A program made the position numbers and the translations under genes. Below are positions 33,257 to 42,715 of a stretch of 64,000 bases of DNA, piece by piece. Source of the stretch: Chitinophaga flava (GTDB taxonomy: Bacteria; Bacteroidota; Bacteroidia; Chitinophagales; Chitinophagaceae); assembly GCF_003308995.1 (NCBI RefSeq), contig NZ_QFFJ01000001.1, positions 992,001 through 1,056,000 of the forward strand. Reading direction: 5' to 3'. The notes beneath the pieces are model-generated. The model had not been told where the DNA came from. It did no database searches and saw nothing but the letters and a program-made list of their open reading frames with translations. Numbering within the stretch: position 1 is the first letter of the stretch; the number at the start of each line of letters is the position of its first letter.

Positions 33257-36200
33257 TTAGATATTAACTTTTACGTTGAAACCCAGATAACGCACAGATG
33301 GTGAGTTCAGGTTATCTGATCCTTTGTCCGGATCTGCATTTTTAAATTCTTTCGTCCACAGCAGCACATTCTGTCCTACAAAACCAACAGATGCATTCCG
33401 GATACCCAGCCGTTTGCTCACTTTAGCCGGCAAACCATAACTGAGCGCCACTTCACGCAACTTGAAGAATGTTTGTAAAAAGTAGTTCTGTGGTGCGCCC
33501 GTATAGGCGTTGGAGTGATAACGTTTGATATAGGATTCGTAAGATACCTGCTGTGTATTGGGAGCAAAAGTCCTGGTATCGCTGAGGATTTTGCCGGTAG
33601 CATCTCTTTCCACGGTACCACCGGTAACAACTACACCCTGAGCCACGTAAGACTTGTTACCATTCACTACTTCATCATAGCGCCAGAAGTTATCGCTTTC
33701 CTTGCTGGCACCCGAGTTCCACAGGGCCTGTGTGGTATTGGAGTAAGAAGTACCGCCTACTCTTCCATCAAAGGAAAAGCTGAAAGTAAAAGTCTTATAA
33801 CGGAAATTGTTGGTCATACCCCAGATCCAGTTAGGATCGGAATAACCCAACACGGTTTCATACGTATTCCTAATGGGGAATCCATTCTGCATGATCATCT
33901 GTCCATCAGGGGATCTGGACCAGTCGTTAATGCTGATCCAGTCGTAGCGTGCACCTTCCTGTACCCATGGTTTCTGTGAAGAATAGATAGGGTCCAGTTT
34001 GGCATAGTATCTTCTGTCGGTAGCCCAGTTGATCTGCACATCCCAGCCGAAATCTTTTTTATTGATAACAGTACCGTCTACAGTGATCTCCACGCCTTTG
34101 CGCAGTATTTGTTCCTGGCTGTTAACCAGTACCGAGCCAAAGCCGGAAGCGCTGCTGACAGTAGAGCTGACGAGACGGTTGTAGTTAAGCTGGTTGTAAC
34201 GGGTCACGTCTACGTGTATACGATTTTTCAGGAAACCGGCAGCCAGACCGAATTCATAGGTACGCACCGTTTGTGGCAACAGGTCGCTGCTTCTGATGGT
34301 GGTTGGAAAGGCGGCTGAGTTAAGGCTGTTCCACACGTTGGTTTTGATACCATAGGTGTTGTTGATTTCAAAAACGGCCGGATCACTTTTTGTTTTGGTC
34401 CAGGAGCCGCGCACCTTGGCCAGGTCCATCCATTTGGGCATAGGGATAAACTCAGAAAGCACCAGGCTGGAAGCCACAGAAGGATAGAAATAAGAACGGT
34501 TGGCAGCGGATAAGGTGGAAGACCAGTCGTTACGGCCGGTCACGTCTACGAACAGCAGGCTTTTGTAAGACAGTGTAGCCTTGGCATACAAGCTGTTCAC
34601 CTGTTTTTTGGAGGAAGACACACCCACAAAGGCGGGGTCAACAGAAGCAAGAATGGAGTAAAAGCCGGGAATAGTGATACCGTTTTGTGTATTGGCATTG
34701 AGCACATCGGTTTGATAATAGTAGAGGGCACCGCCGGCAAGTGCATCGATGCCGAAGTTGCCGATCTTACCATTACCGGAGAGGATCAGGTCGTGGTTGG
34801 TACTGAAGCCGGTACCTTTGCTGGTAGAGTAATACCCTTTTTTGTTCCATCCGCCTACGGCGCTGATGGCGTTTCTCCAGGTATCGGTGTTGCTGTAGGC
34901 ATCAAAGCTGTTGCGCAAAGTGGCTTTCAGCCAGGGTTTTATCTGATAGTTGGCATTGATATAACCGTTGGTGATATCATAAGTGTTGCCATGCAGTATT
35001 TCATTGGCGATGAAATAAGGGTTGTCGTACCAGTTGTTTTCCATCCAGTTCTGGCGGATGTTTTCTTTACCGGCTATCCAGTAGTTTTTGTAGTCTCTCA
35101 CATCATATTCAGCACCGGTCCATACGACGAGGTTGTACATATAACCGCCGCCGCCATAGCCTGTTCCCACGTTATTGGGATAAAAGCGCCGGTTGTAGCT
35201 GATGCCACCGTTCATATTAAAGTTACCGGCATGCATATCACCTGCGATGCTGGCAGTGATCTTATTCAGTTTGGTATTGGGATACTGCCCCTGGTTGTAC
35301 ACATGTGTCAGAGAAGCGCGGTAGCTGCCGAACTTACCGGACTGTGATACACTGATATTATTATTGAGGACAAAACTTTGCTGGAGGAAATTGTTGAGGT
35401 TATTTTTTCCTTTTGATACCAGTGGTGCATCTTCAAACTGATAGGTGGAAGGGTTGTACTGGCTGGCGGTGCGGCCGATGTCCATTTTATCTCCCCATAC
35501 ATAATCACCTACTGCGTATTTTCCGCCGGTACCGGAGCTGTAGCTGTTTTGTACTTTCGGGAAAGCCAGGAAGCCGGCAGTGAACATATTGCTGCTGTTG
35601 ACAGCAATATCCAGTCCGCCTTCCTTATTGCCTCTTTTGGTGGTGACCATGATGGCGCCGTTGCCACCGCGGGAACCATACAGTGCCGAAGCAGTAGCAC
35701 CTTTCAGGACGTCAATGGATTCGATATCATCCGGGGCGATATCACGCAGGGACATGTTACCATAAGGTACCCCGTCTATTACCAGGAGAGCGTTGCCGCC
35801 TCTCAGTTGCAGCGTGGGAGCTTCGTTGAATTCAGTACTGTTTTTTACATTCAGACCAGCTACTTTACCAGTGAGAGAAGTCGCAACATCTACTGGTTTT
35901 ACAGTATTCAGGGAACTACCTTTTACTTTTTGTACAGCGTATCCCAGTGATTTTTCTTCTCTTTTAATACCGAGTGCTGTTACCACTACCTGTTGCAGAC
36001 TGGTAGCAGATTCTTTGATGGTGACGCTGATGCTGGCGTCGCTGCCAACTGTCACTTCCTGTGTTTCATAGCCCATCATACGGACTACCAGCACATCGCC
36101 GGGATTGGCCACCAGATGAAACTGTCCGTCGCCGCCGGTGATGATACCTTTTTGAGTGCCTTTAACGGAAACGGATACACCGGGTATGCCCATCCCTTTT

Positions 36201-36634
36201 TCGTCGGTGATCCTTCCGCTGATATCTTTAGTTGCAGGTGCGGTTTCAAGCAGGTTGCGGGCGGTATTCCGGGCAGGACGGGGTTTTATAACGACGGTGT
36301 TGTATTTAATCTCGTAGGCCAGTGGTTTGTTGGCCAGACATACATCGAGGAAATTGCTGAGTGGTTGGTCCTGCGCGTCTATCGTTACCGGTGCGATACC
36401 TTTTAATAAGTCAGGATTATAGAGCACATAAAAACCTGTTTGTTTTTTTATCACGCCAAACACCTCTTCCAACGAGATGTTGGAGGCTTTAAGGCTTACT
36501 TTCTGGGCAGCTACGCCTGCATTCACCTGTAGGCTCAGGCAAAGCAACAGTAAGGCGAAGAGTTTCAACAACAGCTTACTGCCCGGCAATACGCTGTCAC
36601 TGCGGCGGGGAGTGCCGGCAACATTTTTTTTCAT
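33257..36634 (-). CDS. SusC/RagA TonB-dependent receptor with STN signalling domain
   Basis: A 1125-residue outer-membrane transporter. After a signal peptide (LFALLLLCLSLQVNAGVAAQ) comes an STN domain (about residues 45-115: VSLKASNISLEEVFGVIKKQ, DAQDQPLSNFLDVCL), the part that signals to FecR-type anti-sigma factors. Then follow CarboxypepD_reg-like (ISGRITDEKGMGIPGVSVSV), the plug with LLVIDGVPYGNMSLRDIAPD and DVLKGATASALYGSRG, and the beta barrel to the C-terminal NVKVNI. The gene lies 119 bases downstream of fecR and upstream of susD, giving a complete ECF sigma-regulated uptake unit. No carbohydrate enzyme is adjacent; the exported hydrolase of the unit is of the EEP type. Confidence 0.94.
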   Translation of the reverse strand: MKKNVAGTPRRSDSVLPGSKLLLKLFALLLLCLSLQVNAGVAAQKVSLKASNISLEEVFGVIKKQTGFYVLYNPDLLKGIAPVTIDAQDQPLSNFLDVCLANKPLAYEIKYNTVVIKPRPARNTARNLLETAPATKDISGRITDEKGMGIPGVSVSVKGTQKGIITGGDGQFHLVANPGDVLVVRMMGYETQEVTVGSDASISVTIKESATSLQQVVVTALGIKREEKSLGYAVQKVKGSSLNTVKPVDVATSLTGKVAGLNVKNSTEFNEAPTLQLRGGNALLVIDGVPYGNMSLRDIAPDDIESIDVLKGATASALYGSRGGNGAIMVTTKRGNKEGGLDIAVNSSNMFTAGFLAFPKVQNSYSSGTGGKYAVGDYVWGDKMDIGRTASQYNPSTYQFEDAPLVSKGKNNLNNFLQQSFVLNNNISVSQSGKFGSYRASLTHVYNQGQYPNTKLNKITASIAGDMHAGNFNMNGGISYNRRFYPNNVGTGYGGGGYMYNLVVWTGAEYDVRDYKNYWIAGKENIRQNWMENNWYDNPYFIANEILHGNTYDITNGYINANYQIKPWLKATLRNSFDAYSNTDTWRNAISAVGGWNKKGYYSTSKGTGFSTNHDLILSGNGKIGNFGIDALAGGALYYYQTDVLNANTQNGITIPGFYSILASVDPAFVGVSSSKKQVNSLYAKATLSYKSLLFVDVTGRNDWSSTLSAANRSYFYPSVASSLVLSEFIPMPKWMDLAKVRGSWTKTKSDPAVFEINNTYGIKTNVWNSLNSAAFPTTIRSSDLLPQTVRTYEFGLAAGFLKNRIHVDVTRYNQLNYNRLVSSTVSSASGFGSVLVNSQEQILRKGVEITVDGTVINKKDFGWDVQINWATDRRYYAKLDPIYSSQKPWVQEGARYDWISINDWSRSPDGQMIMQNGFPIRNTYETVLGYSDPNWIWGMTNNFRYKTFTFSFSFDGRVGGTSYSNTTQALWNSGASKESDNFWRYDEVVNGNKSYVAQGVVVTGGTVERDATGKILSDTRTFAPNTQQVSYESYIKRYHSNAYTGAPQNYFLQTFFKLREVALSYGLPAKVSKRLGIRNASVGFVGQNVLLWTKEFKNADPDKGSDNLNSPSVRYLGFNVKVNI

Positions 36635-36753
36635 AAGTAATAATCTTTAGTAAAGTGTTAGATGACCCGATTCGATTTGGTAGTTGGACCCAATAGTCCG
36701 CTTGTACAATAGGTGTTTATGGTTCTTTCATGTTCGCTCGATTTATAAATATG

Positions 36754-37950
36754 TCATTTAGCTTTCCGGGAGATGATGATTTTTTTGCCGGTGGCTGTGA
36801 ACCGAAGCCGGCCATCCGCTTCCAGCAGTTCCAGCAGGTGTTGTATCCCTTCATGACGGGACATGCCACCGGAGAAGCTGATATCAGCTACATCACCCTG
36901 GTATTCTATATCCGCATCATACCATCTGGCTATCTGGCGCATGATGTTGCGGATGTTCTGTGATTTGAAAATAAATTCATCGCGGGTCCATGCAAGGACT
37001 TCTTCCAGATTGGCATTGCCTACTGTAATGACGTCGCTGCCGCTATGTAGCGTAGCCTGCTGACCAGGAACGATCTTTACCTGTTGTGTGTTTTTCTCTA
37101 CCAGCACGGCGCCTTGCACCAGGGTAGTTTTCATAACGGGCTCATCTTCGTAAGCCATAATATTAAAATGTGTGCCCAGTACTTTTATGCTGGAGCCAGC
37201 GGCATCCACTATGAAAGGTTTGTTTTTGTTGGCAGCCACTTCAAAATAGGCTTCGCCTGTAATGCTTACGCTGCGGGTACTACCGGAGAATGCCACCGGA
37301 AACCGGATGGAAGAGGCAGCATTGAGCACCACCTTAGTACCATCAGCCAGCGTAAGCTGGAAACGGCCACCGCGGGGTGTTACAAGGGTATGATACTGTA
37401 TCTCTTCTCCGTTGTTACCTTCATAGGTGAGTTGTCCGTTAGCCGATTTATGCACCTGTACATTGCCCTGCAGTGTAAGCAAACCATTGCCGGTACTGTC
37501 CAGCACAACCTCCTCCCCTCCCGGCAACACCAGTCTGGCCTTGTTGCTACCTGGTATCAAAGTACTTACATTGTTGACAGCCAGGGTTGTGGAAGATACA
37601 CGATGTTGTGTCCACCAGTAGCCTGCACCCGCCATCAGCAATAACATACCAGCAGCGGCCCACCAGGTACGCAGGCGTACCAGTCTGCCTTTACGGCCTG
37701 GTAGTTTATCCGCTCCAATACCGGCTGCTTCAAACAGATCAGCTGCAATCTGGTGCGTGTCATATGTTTCCAGCTGCAACAAACCTTCCCGGACTACGGG
37801 TGCGGCTATACTTTCCGTTACCAACTGCCGGTGTGCTGCAGAGCGGCTTTTCCACGCTTCCAGCCTGGTGGCTTCTTCTGCGGTGAGCTGTTCACTGCTG
37901 ATCAGTTTCGCTATCTCAAACGCCTCCCTTATCTGTTCATCATCCATCAT
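36754..37950 (-). CDS. FecR-family anti-sigma/sigma regulator
   Basis: A 398-residue single-pass inner-membrane protein. The cytosolic N-terminus (EQIREAFEIAKLISSEQLTA) contacts the sigma factor; a membrane helix is WWAAAGMLLLMAGAGYWW; the periplasmic FecR domain includes LVTPRGGRFQLTLADGTKVV, LNAASSIRFPVAF, GEAYFEVAANKNKPFIV and KVLGTHFNIMAY; a DUF4974-like C-terminus has DEFIFKSQNIRNIMRQIARW. It relays substrate binding at the STN-SusC to the sigma factor. Start taken as ATG 37950 (another ATG follows directly at 37947). It lies downstream of the ECF sigma gene. Confidence 0.93.
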   Translation of the reverse strand: MMDDEQIREAFEIAKLISSEQLTAEEATRLEAWKSRSAAHRQLVTESIAAPVVREGLLQLETYDTHQIAADLFEAAGIGADKLPGRKGRLVRLRTWWAAAGMLLLMAGAGYWWTQHRVSSTTLAVNNVSTLIPGSNKARLVLPGGEEVVLDSTGNGLLTLQGNVQVHKSANGQLTYEGNNGEEIQYHTLVTPRGGRFQLTLADGTKVVLNAASSIRFPVAFSGSTRSVSITGEAYFEVAANKNKPFIVDAAGSSIKVLGTHFNIMAYEDEPVMKTTLVQGAVLVEKNTQQVKIVPGQQATLHSGSDVITVGNANLEEVLAWTRDEFIFKSQNIRNIMRQIARWYDADIEYQGDVADISFSGGMSRHEGIQHLLELLEADGRLRFTATGKKIIISRKAK

Positions 37951-38070
37951 CAAAATAAAACGGCTTTAACTGTAAACACCATCAACAGGCATTTGTACCA
38001 GCCTTTTAAAAACTTTTTTTAAAAAAAATAAATCAACAGGGAAATGTAAGGACAGATATGGTTATCACCG

Positions 38071-38676
38071 TCAGGAGCGGAGGTCCGACAGTAGGGCGGC
38101 TGCGGCCAGTATCTGAGCCACCGTGTAGTCTTTCAAAATACTTCTGAGAATAAGGAGTGCGCGGCTTTTCTGGTTCCGGACTGTCTGGTTGGAGAGTTGT
38201 AGCCGGTCGGCTACTTCTTCATTGCTTAGTTGTTCTACGTAACTTAATATAAATACGCGCCGCATTTTATCGGGCAACTGCTCTATCGCGCGCCGCACGG
38301 CCGCCATCAGTTCGGCATGAATGATCTCGCCGGTATCGGCCAGCATATTGTCCTCCTGATAATACATAAATGTCTCATGGCGGACTTTTTCCCGCTGCTT
38401 GCTCCGCAGATAGTTGAGCGAAGCATTCTTTACTGATACATACAGAAACTTCTTAATAGCATCAAAATCGGTGAAACGGGAAGAAGATTCCCAGATCTTT
38501 ATAAATATATTGTGGGTGATGTCCTGCGCTGCATGTGCATCCTGTACCATTTTCCGGGATATTTCGCAGAAAATAGGGAAATAGACGCGGATAAGGTAAT
38601 AAAACGCATCACTATTGCCTTGCTGTAATAATGCAAAGCACTGTTCATCTGTCCTGATTTTCTCTCTTACCTGCAT
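38071..38676 (-). CDS. ECF RNA polymerase sigma factor
   Basis: A 201-residue sigma-70 family ECF factor of the Bacteroidota FecI-like type. Region 2: LLQQGNSDAFYYLIRVYFPI and DITHNIFIKIWESSSRFTDF (2.3/2.4); region 4: AIEQLPDKMRRVFILSYVEQ, LSNEEVADRLQLSNQTVRNQ and a C-terminal tail ending LLSDLRS. It is the first gene of the regulatory set sigma-FecR-STN SusC-SusD-EEP and should direct transcription of the receptor operon when the substrate is present. The gap to FecR is 120 bases. Confidence 0.93.
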   Translation of the reverse strand: MQVREKIRTDEQCFALLQQGNSDAFYYLIRVYFPIFCEISRKMVQDAHAAQDITHNIFIKIWESSSRFTDFDAIKKFLYVSVKNASLNYLRSKQREKVRHETFMYYQEDNMLADTGEIIHAELMAAVRRAIEQLPDKMRRVFILSYVEQLSNEEVADRLQLSNQTVRNQKSRALLILRSILKDYTVAQILAAAALLSDLRS

Positions 38677-38866
38677 GTAACTGCTTTAACACCAATAGGC
38701 CGCTGTTCACTGTCAATGAAAAATAGTAATAAAATTCAAAATTGAAAAGAATTACCGGGGAAAATGACAAAACCGGCCATAATTAACCCAAAGATAATGA
38801 TGGCGCCTTAAAGCGTCTTACAGGCAGTTACGAGGATGTGGGGGCGGGAGTTAACAAATCGATAAT

Positions 38867-38892
38867 TAGCCCAAGGCTAGAGCCCTGGGCTC
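38867..38892. repeat. 26-bp dispersed palindrome, copy 3
   Basis: Begins TAGCCCAAGGCTAGAGCCCT and ends GGGCTC; the left arm (AGCCCAAGGCT) and right arm (AGCCCTGGGCT) pair with one mismatch. It lies six bases past the stop of the TlpA-like gene in its direction of transcription. Related to 1974-1999 and 14423-14448. Confidence 0.7.
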
Positions 38893-38898
38893 TCATTT

Positions 38899-40068
38899 CT
38901 ACAAACCAAACACCGATTTTAGTTTCTGATCGAGTTCATCCCCGCCGTCACCAACGAGTTTGAACAGTACCTTACCTTCTTTGTCGAGTAATATTTTGGT
39001 GGGAAAACCGTCAATCCCATAGGCCATCACCATGTTAGATGTTTTTTTGTCGTAGTTGTTGAGTACCTGAATCCAGGTCATACCATCTGATTCGATCGCC
39101 TTCAACCAACTTTTTTTAGCCGTTTCCAGATCATCTGTTTTTTCTTCAGCGATACCTACTATTTCCAATCCTTTGTCTTTGTATTTTTCATACACTGCTT
39201 TCAGATGCGGATGACTGGCCCTGCAAGGCCCGCACCAGCTACCCCAGAAGTCGAGCAATACATATTTTCCTTTGAGGGAGGATAACGTGAACGGCTGACC
39301 GTGATTGTCTATTTTGGTAAAGCCGATCGCTTTGGCGCCTTCTGTTGTAGCCTTGGCGCCGGAGATGCGGGAAGCTACGTATTTGCCGATATAAGTTTCT
39401 TTGTAGGTATCCGCCAGTTTATTGTAAGCCTGCTCATAAGCAGTGGCCTCATAATCACCATTCATCCGGCTGAGCAGCATCATGCTGACAAATGATTTAG
39501 GATGCTTTTCGATAAACTGCTTACGCATAGCCATCAACGCTGCTTTTACTTTGGTATTCTCTGCCAATACTGCTTTAAGTGCCACGGTGTCTTTGCGCAG
39601 GCCCATCGATTTTCTTCGTAACTCCCACTCTTTGGCTACCAGCGGCTCTTCCAGCTTATGCAATTCATCCAGCTCTTTATTTTCTTTACCACCTTTTACA
39701 GTGCCTTTATAAAGTTCTTCTGCATTGGCAGAGATGGTGATTTCTCCACCGGTGATAATAAAATCCAGTGAAGGAGCAGGCATAAACATACCTCCTTTAA
39801 CCACTTCAAATCTGGCAGCCGGATGTGAAGAAGTCAGTGTGCCCACCACGGGCTCAGTTACACTGCCGCTAAAAACAAAATGTTCTCCCGCTCGAGAGAT
39901 AGCCGTATCCACTATCCGCTTACCATCAGACAGGCGGCTGATGGCCAGGTTATAAGTATCCTGCCCCTTCACTTCAGCGGTTACCTTAAATGTTTTCTGC
40001 TGACCGATGGTCTGCATTGTTGCAGCCAGCAATAAGCTGCAGGCTGCAATCATTGTTTTTTTTATCAT
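38899..40068 (-). CDS. TlpA-like thiol-disulfide oxidoreductase with DUF4369-like N-domain
   Basis: A 389-residue exported redoxin. The leader MIKKTMIAACSLLLAATMQT is followed by a DUF4369-like domain (ISRLSDGKRIVDTAISRAGE, residues 30-120), a helical linker (130-235) and a C-terminal thioredoxin domain with KGKYVLLDFWGSWCGPCRAS (CGPC at 279-282) and YGIDGFPTKILLD for the cis-Pro loop. It reduces disulfides or methionine-type targets in the periplasm. Last gene of SusC-SusD-TlpA-TlpA (17-base gap to the preceding paralogue). The role within an uptake operon is not obvious. Confidence 0.88.
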   Translation of the reverse strand: MIKKTMIAACSLLLAATMQTIGQQKTFKVTAEVKGQDTYNLAISRLSDGKRIVDTAISRAGEHFVFSGSVTEPVVGTLTSSHPAARFEVVKGGMFMPAPSLDFIITGGEITISANAEELYKGTVKGGKENKELDELHKLEEPLVAKEWELRRKSMGLRKDTVALKAVLAENTKVKAALMAMRKQFIEKHPKSFVSMMLLSRMNGDYEATAYEQAYNKLADTYKETYIGKYVASRISGAKATTEGAKAIGFTKIDNHGQPFTLSSLKGKYVLLDFWGSWCGPCRASHPHLKAVYEKYKDKGLEIVGIAEEKTDDLETAKKSWLKAIESDGMTWIQVLNNYDKKTSNMVMAYGIDGFPTKILLDKEGKVLFKLVGDGGDELDQKLKSVFGL

Positions 40069-40085
40069 GGTTGGTGTATTGATTT

Positions 40086-41321
40086 TTAGAAGCCTGTCAT
40101 TGGAACAGACGTGGTGCTTTTAACGGGTGCGGCTTTCGTGCCCTGAGAAATCGCAGCTTTTACCTTTGCTTCTGCCTCATCTGTGTAACCGGTTAAACGT
40201 TCTACGATCTTACCTTCTCTATCCACCAGATACATGGTAGGAATACCGGAAAACTGGAACTGCTCCATGGTTTTATCTTTATCATCGCTCAACAGTTGCT
40301 CCCATGGCATCTTTTCATCGGCCATCGCTTTTTTCCAGGCATTTTTATCTGTATCAATCGAGATGCTCACCACTTCAAAACCTTTGTCTTTATAGGCAGT
40401 GTACAGTTCTTTTACTTTAGGGATGGCCTGACGGCAGGGACCACACCAGCTGGCCCAGAAATCCACCAGCAGATATTTTCCTTTGTATTTTTCCAAACCT
40501 TCCAGAGAACCCTGAGCACTCGGGTATTTAACAGAAGGCATCGGCTCTCCGGTTTTCAGTTTCATGGCCTGTGCCCTGTTGGTGAGGATGGTCTGCTTCA
40601 GCTGCTGTGCTTCTGTGAGCCAGGGATAGCGGGTAATCAACGTTTCCAGCATCTTCATCGCTTTCTCATACTGGGCTGTATTTTCTGTGCTGGCCATACC
40701 ACGGAGTGCATATACCATTACAGGGCGGTCGCTATAGGCACGTATCAGTATTTCTTCCCGCTGCTTGTTATCTTCCTTCATAGGATTGTACCGCTTTGTG
40801 CTTTGCATATAGTGGTACCAGGTAGTATCTGTTGCTTTTTTGGCATAATACTCCATGTTGTACTCATCTATCAAACGACGATAAGACAATTCATTATTGA
40901 GTACAGACAGATTGATGAAGTTGTTATCGTAAGATCCTTCCACATAGTTGTAATGTGGTATTTTCACTTTATAAAGGGCTGTATCGTAACCTCTCATATC
41001 CACCTTCACATCTGCATCGCTCCAGAAGGTAGCCCTGTCCCAGTTCATAGCGTTGATGATGTATACGCCCTGGTGGTCTTGTTTTATTCTAAAACTGAAA
41101 GTATTGTCTTTACCCACAACCGCGGAGTCCACCACCACAGGTTTTCCTTTGAAGTTGTCTTTGGAGAGCCATACCATTTGTTTTTCGGACTTAGGATCGG
41201 TGAACTGCACCGTTCCCTGTACCGTAATGGATTTTACCGGTTTATTCTGTTGTGCTTTCAGCACTGCCGGAGTTACCAGCAGAGCTAAGGCCACACCTGT
41301 TCTGCATAATACTTTTCTCAT
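40086..41321 (-). CDS. TlpA-like thiol-disulfide oxidoreductase, second copy
   Basis: A 411-residue exported redoxin with leader MRKVLCRTGVALALLVTPAV. The N-terminal part (residues 30-115, ITVQGTVQFTDPKSEKQMVW) is a beta-sandwich of the DUF4369 kind but diverged; the central part is helical; the thioredoxin domain has LVDFWASWCGPCRQAIPKVK (CGPC 293-296) and FQFSGIPTMYLVDREGKIVE. A short Lys/Ser/Thr-rich tail ends the protein. It follows SusD (38-base gap) and precedes a second redoxin. Both keep their active-site cysteines, so both are probably functional. Confidence 0.88.
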   Translation of the reverse strand: MRKVLCRTGVALALLVTPAVLKAQQNKPVKSITVQGTVQFTDPKSEKQMVWLSKDNFKGKPVVVDSAVVGKDNTFSFRIKQDHQGVYIINAMNWDRATFWSDADVKVDMRGYDTALYKVKIPHYNYVEGSYDNNFINLSVLNNELSYRRLIDEYNMEYYAKKATDTTWYHYMQSTKRYNPMKEDNKQREEILIRAYSDRPVMVYALRGMASTENTAQYEKAMKMLETLITRYPWLTEAQQLKQTILTNRAQAMKLKTGEPMPSVKYPSAQGSLEGLEKYKGKYLLVDFWASWCGPCRQAIPKVKELYTAYKDKGFEVVSISIDTDKNAWKKAMADEKMPWEQLLSDDKDKTMEQFQFSGIPTMYLVDREGKIVERLTGYTDEAEAKVKAAISQGTKAAPVKSTTSVPMTGF

Positions 41322-41359
41322 GTTGTTGTTTTGTTTTTATAGTTATGATTTCCGCCTGA

Positions 41360-42703
41360 TTACTTGCTGTAATCAGGGTTTTGTGTCAGATTTGGATTAA
41401 TAGGAAACTCTCTGCTGGGAATAGGCAGCAGCACATGAGATGCAGGCTGACCGAAAGACTGTAACCAGCTGTTCATCTTACCGAAGCGCTGCATATCGCT
41501 CCAGCGCAGCCTTTCACCCAAAAACTCCCTTCTGCGTTCCATTTCTATCTCTGCCAGAAATGCGGGTGCATCAGCAAAATCAGCACTGTTGCGGATGCTT
41601 GTTTTGCGGGCCGAACGGAGCTGGTTATACGTAGTTAGGTCCACCACACCTTTACGGGCATTGGCTTCCGCCACAATCAGAAATGCTTCGCTGTAACGGC
41701 AGATCGGATAGGAAGGTGTAACTTCTTCCGGAAACTTGGTCACGAAATACACGGTATCCAGGATGGAGCCACCTTTGTTGCGCAGGAAATAAGCTCTGCG
41801 TATATCACTGGCTTCATATGTTTTCACCAGCATACTGTCTACCCAGGTATTGCCGGAACCGGCTCTCACTACTGTTCCGTATTTCCCTGATCCGAAAGTG
41901 CTGGGCAGGCCATAAAGCGTGGAGTTATTGGTAGATATTTCATTGATTTTATACAGCGCCTCCGGACTGTTGACGGTAGCTTTGAAAATATCGCCAAAAT
42001 TGGACTGCAGCTTTAATTTGTTGGAATTGATCACTGCATTGGCCATGGAAAGCGCTTCATCATTACGGCCGGTGTTGAGGTACAGTCTTGCGAGCAACAG
42101 CTGTGCCGCTTGTTTAGAACCCATCGTTGACTGCCCGGCATAATCCGGAAGAGCACCAGCAGCAGCTTTCAGGTCGGATTCTATCAGCTGCCGCACTTCA
42201 CTTACCGCATTCCGTACCGGATGTGCTTTGGGATTCTCCCCTCCTTTTACAATCACCACATCTCCGAACATTTCGGTGAGCAGCATATAGGAATAGGCAC
42301 GCAGCAGGTAAGCTTCCCCCATATTGGTAGTTATCAGGCTGTCACCCGCAGGTTGTTGTGTTGCAAAGCCGATAGCCATGTTAGCATTGGCAATACACTG
42401 GTAGGGCTGTTTGTAGGCGAAAGTCAGTGAATTATCCGTGGAAGGTACATTGTTGCCTTCGTAGGTCACATAGGCAATCGACTGAAAATCATCGCTCATA
42501 ACATCCTGCAATCCAAAAATCTGGTACAGGGCATTGTTGGTGAGTGCCAGTTTGGCCCCATTAAGTACCAGTGGCAGATTGCTGCGGTTAATCTGGTCAA
42601 AAGTCACCTGCGTATTGGGTTGCACGTCATCCAGATTTTTACTGCAGGAAGAAAAAATTGTAATACCGGCAACGGCTATATGAAATAAAGAATATTTTTT
42701 CAT
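41360..42703 (-). CDS. SusD/RagB-family outer-membrane lipoprotein
   Basis: A 447-residue surface lipoprotein, the partner of the SusC gene upstream. The signal peptide KYSLFHIAVAGITIFSSC ends in a lipidation Cys. Family segments: MSDDFQSIAYVTYEGNNVPS, GEAYLLRAYSYMLLTEMFGD, SKQAAQLLLARLYLNTGRND, RYSEAFLIVAEANARKG and ERRREFLGERLRWSDMQRFG, ending PIPSREFPINPNLTQNPDYS, the typical SusD end. An in-frame TTG at 42715 was rejected in favour of ATG 42703, 12 bases after the SusC stop. Confidence 0.93.
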   Translation of the reverse strand: MKKYSLFHIAVAGITIFSSCSKNLDDVQPNTQVTFDQINRSNLPLVLNGAKLALTNNALYQIFGLQDVMSDDFQSIAYVTYEGNNVPSTDNSLTFAYKQPYQCIANANMAIGFATQQPAGDSLITTNMGEAYLLRAYSYMLLTEMFGDVVIVKGGENPKAHPVRNAVSEVRQLIESDLKAAAGALPDYAGQSTMGSKQAAQLLLARLYLNTGRNDEALSMANAVINSNKLKLQSNFGDIFKATVNSPEALYKINEISTNNSTLYGLPSTFGSGKYGTVVRAGSGNTWVDSMLVKTYEASDIRRAYFLRNKGGSILDTVYFVTKFPEEVTPSYPICRYSEAFLIVAEANARKGVVDLTTYNQLRSARKTSIRNSADFADAPAFLAEIEMERRREFLGERLRWSDMQRFGKMNSWLQSFGQPASHVLLPIPSREFPINPNLTQNPDYSK

Positions 42704-42715
42704 GATGTTTTTCAA

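Noticed and set aside
40296..41288. 330-codon open frame on the plus strand
   Set aside because: Antisense to the second TlpA-like gene; composition is rich in Phe, His and Ile and no family fits.
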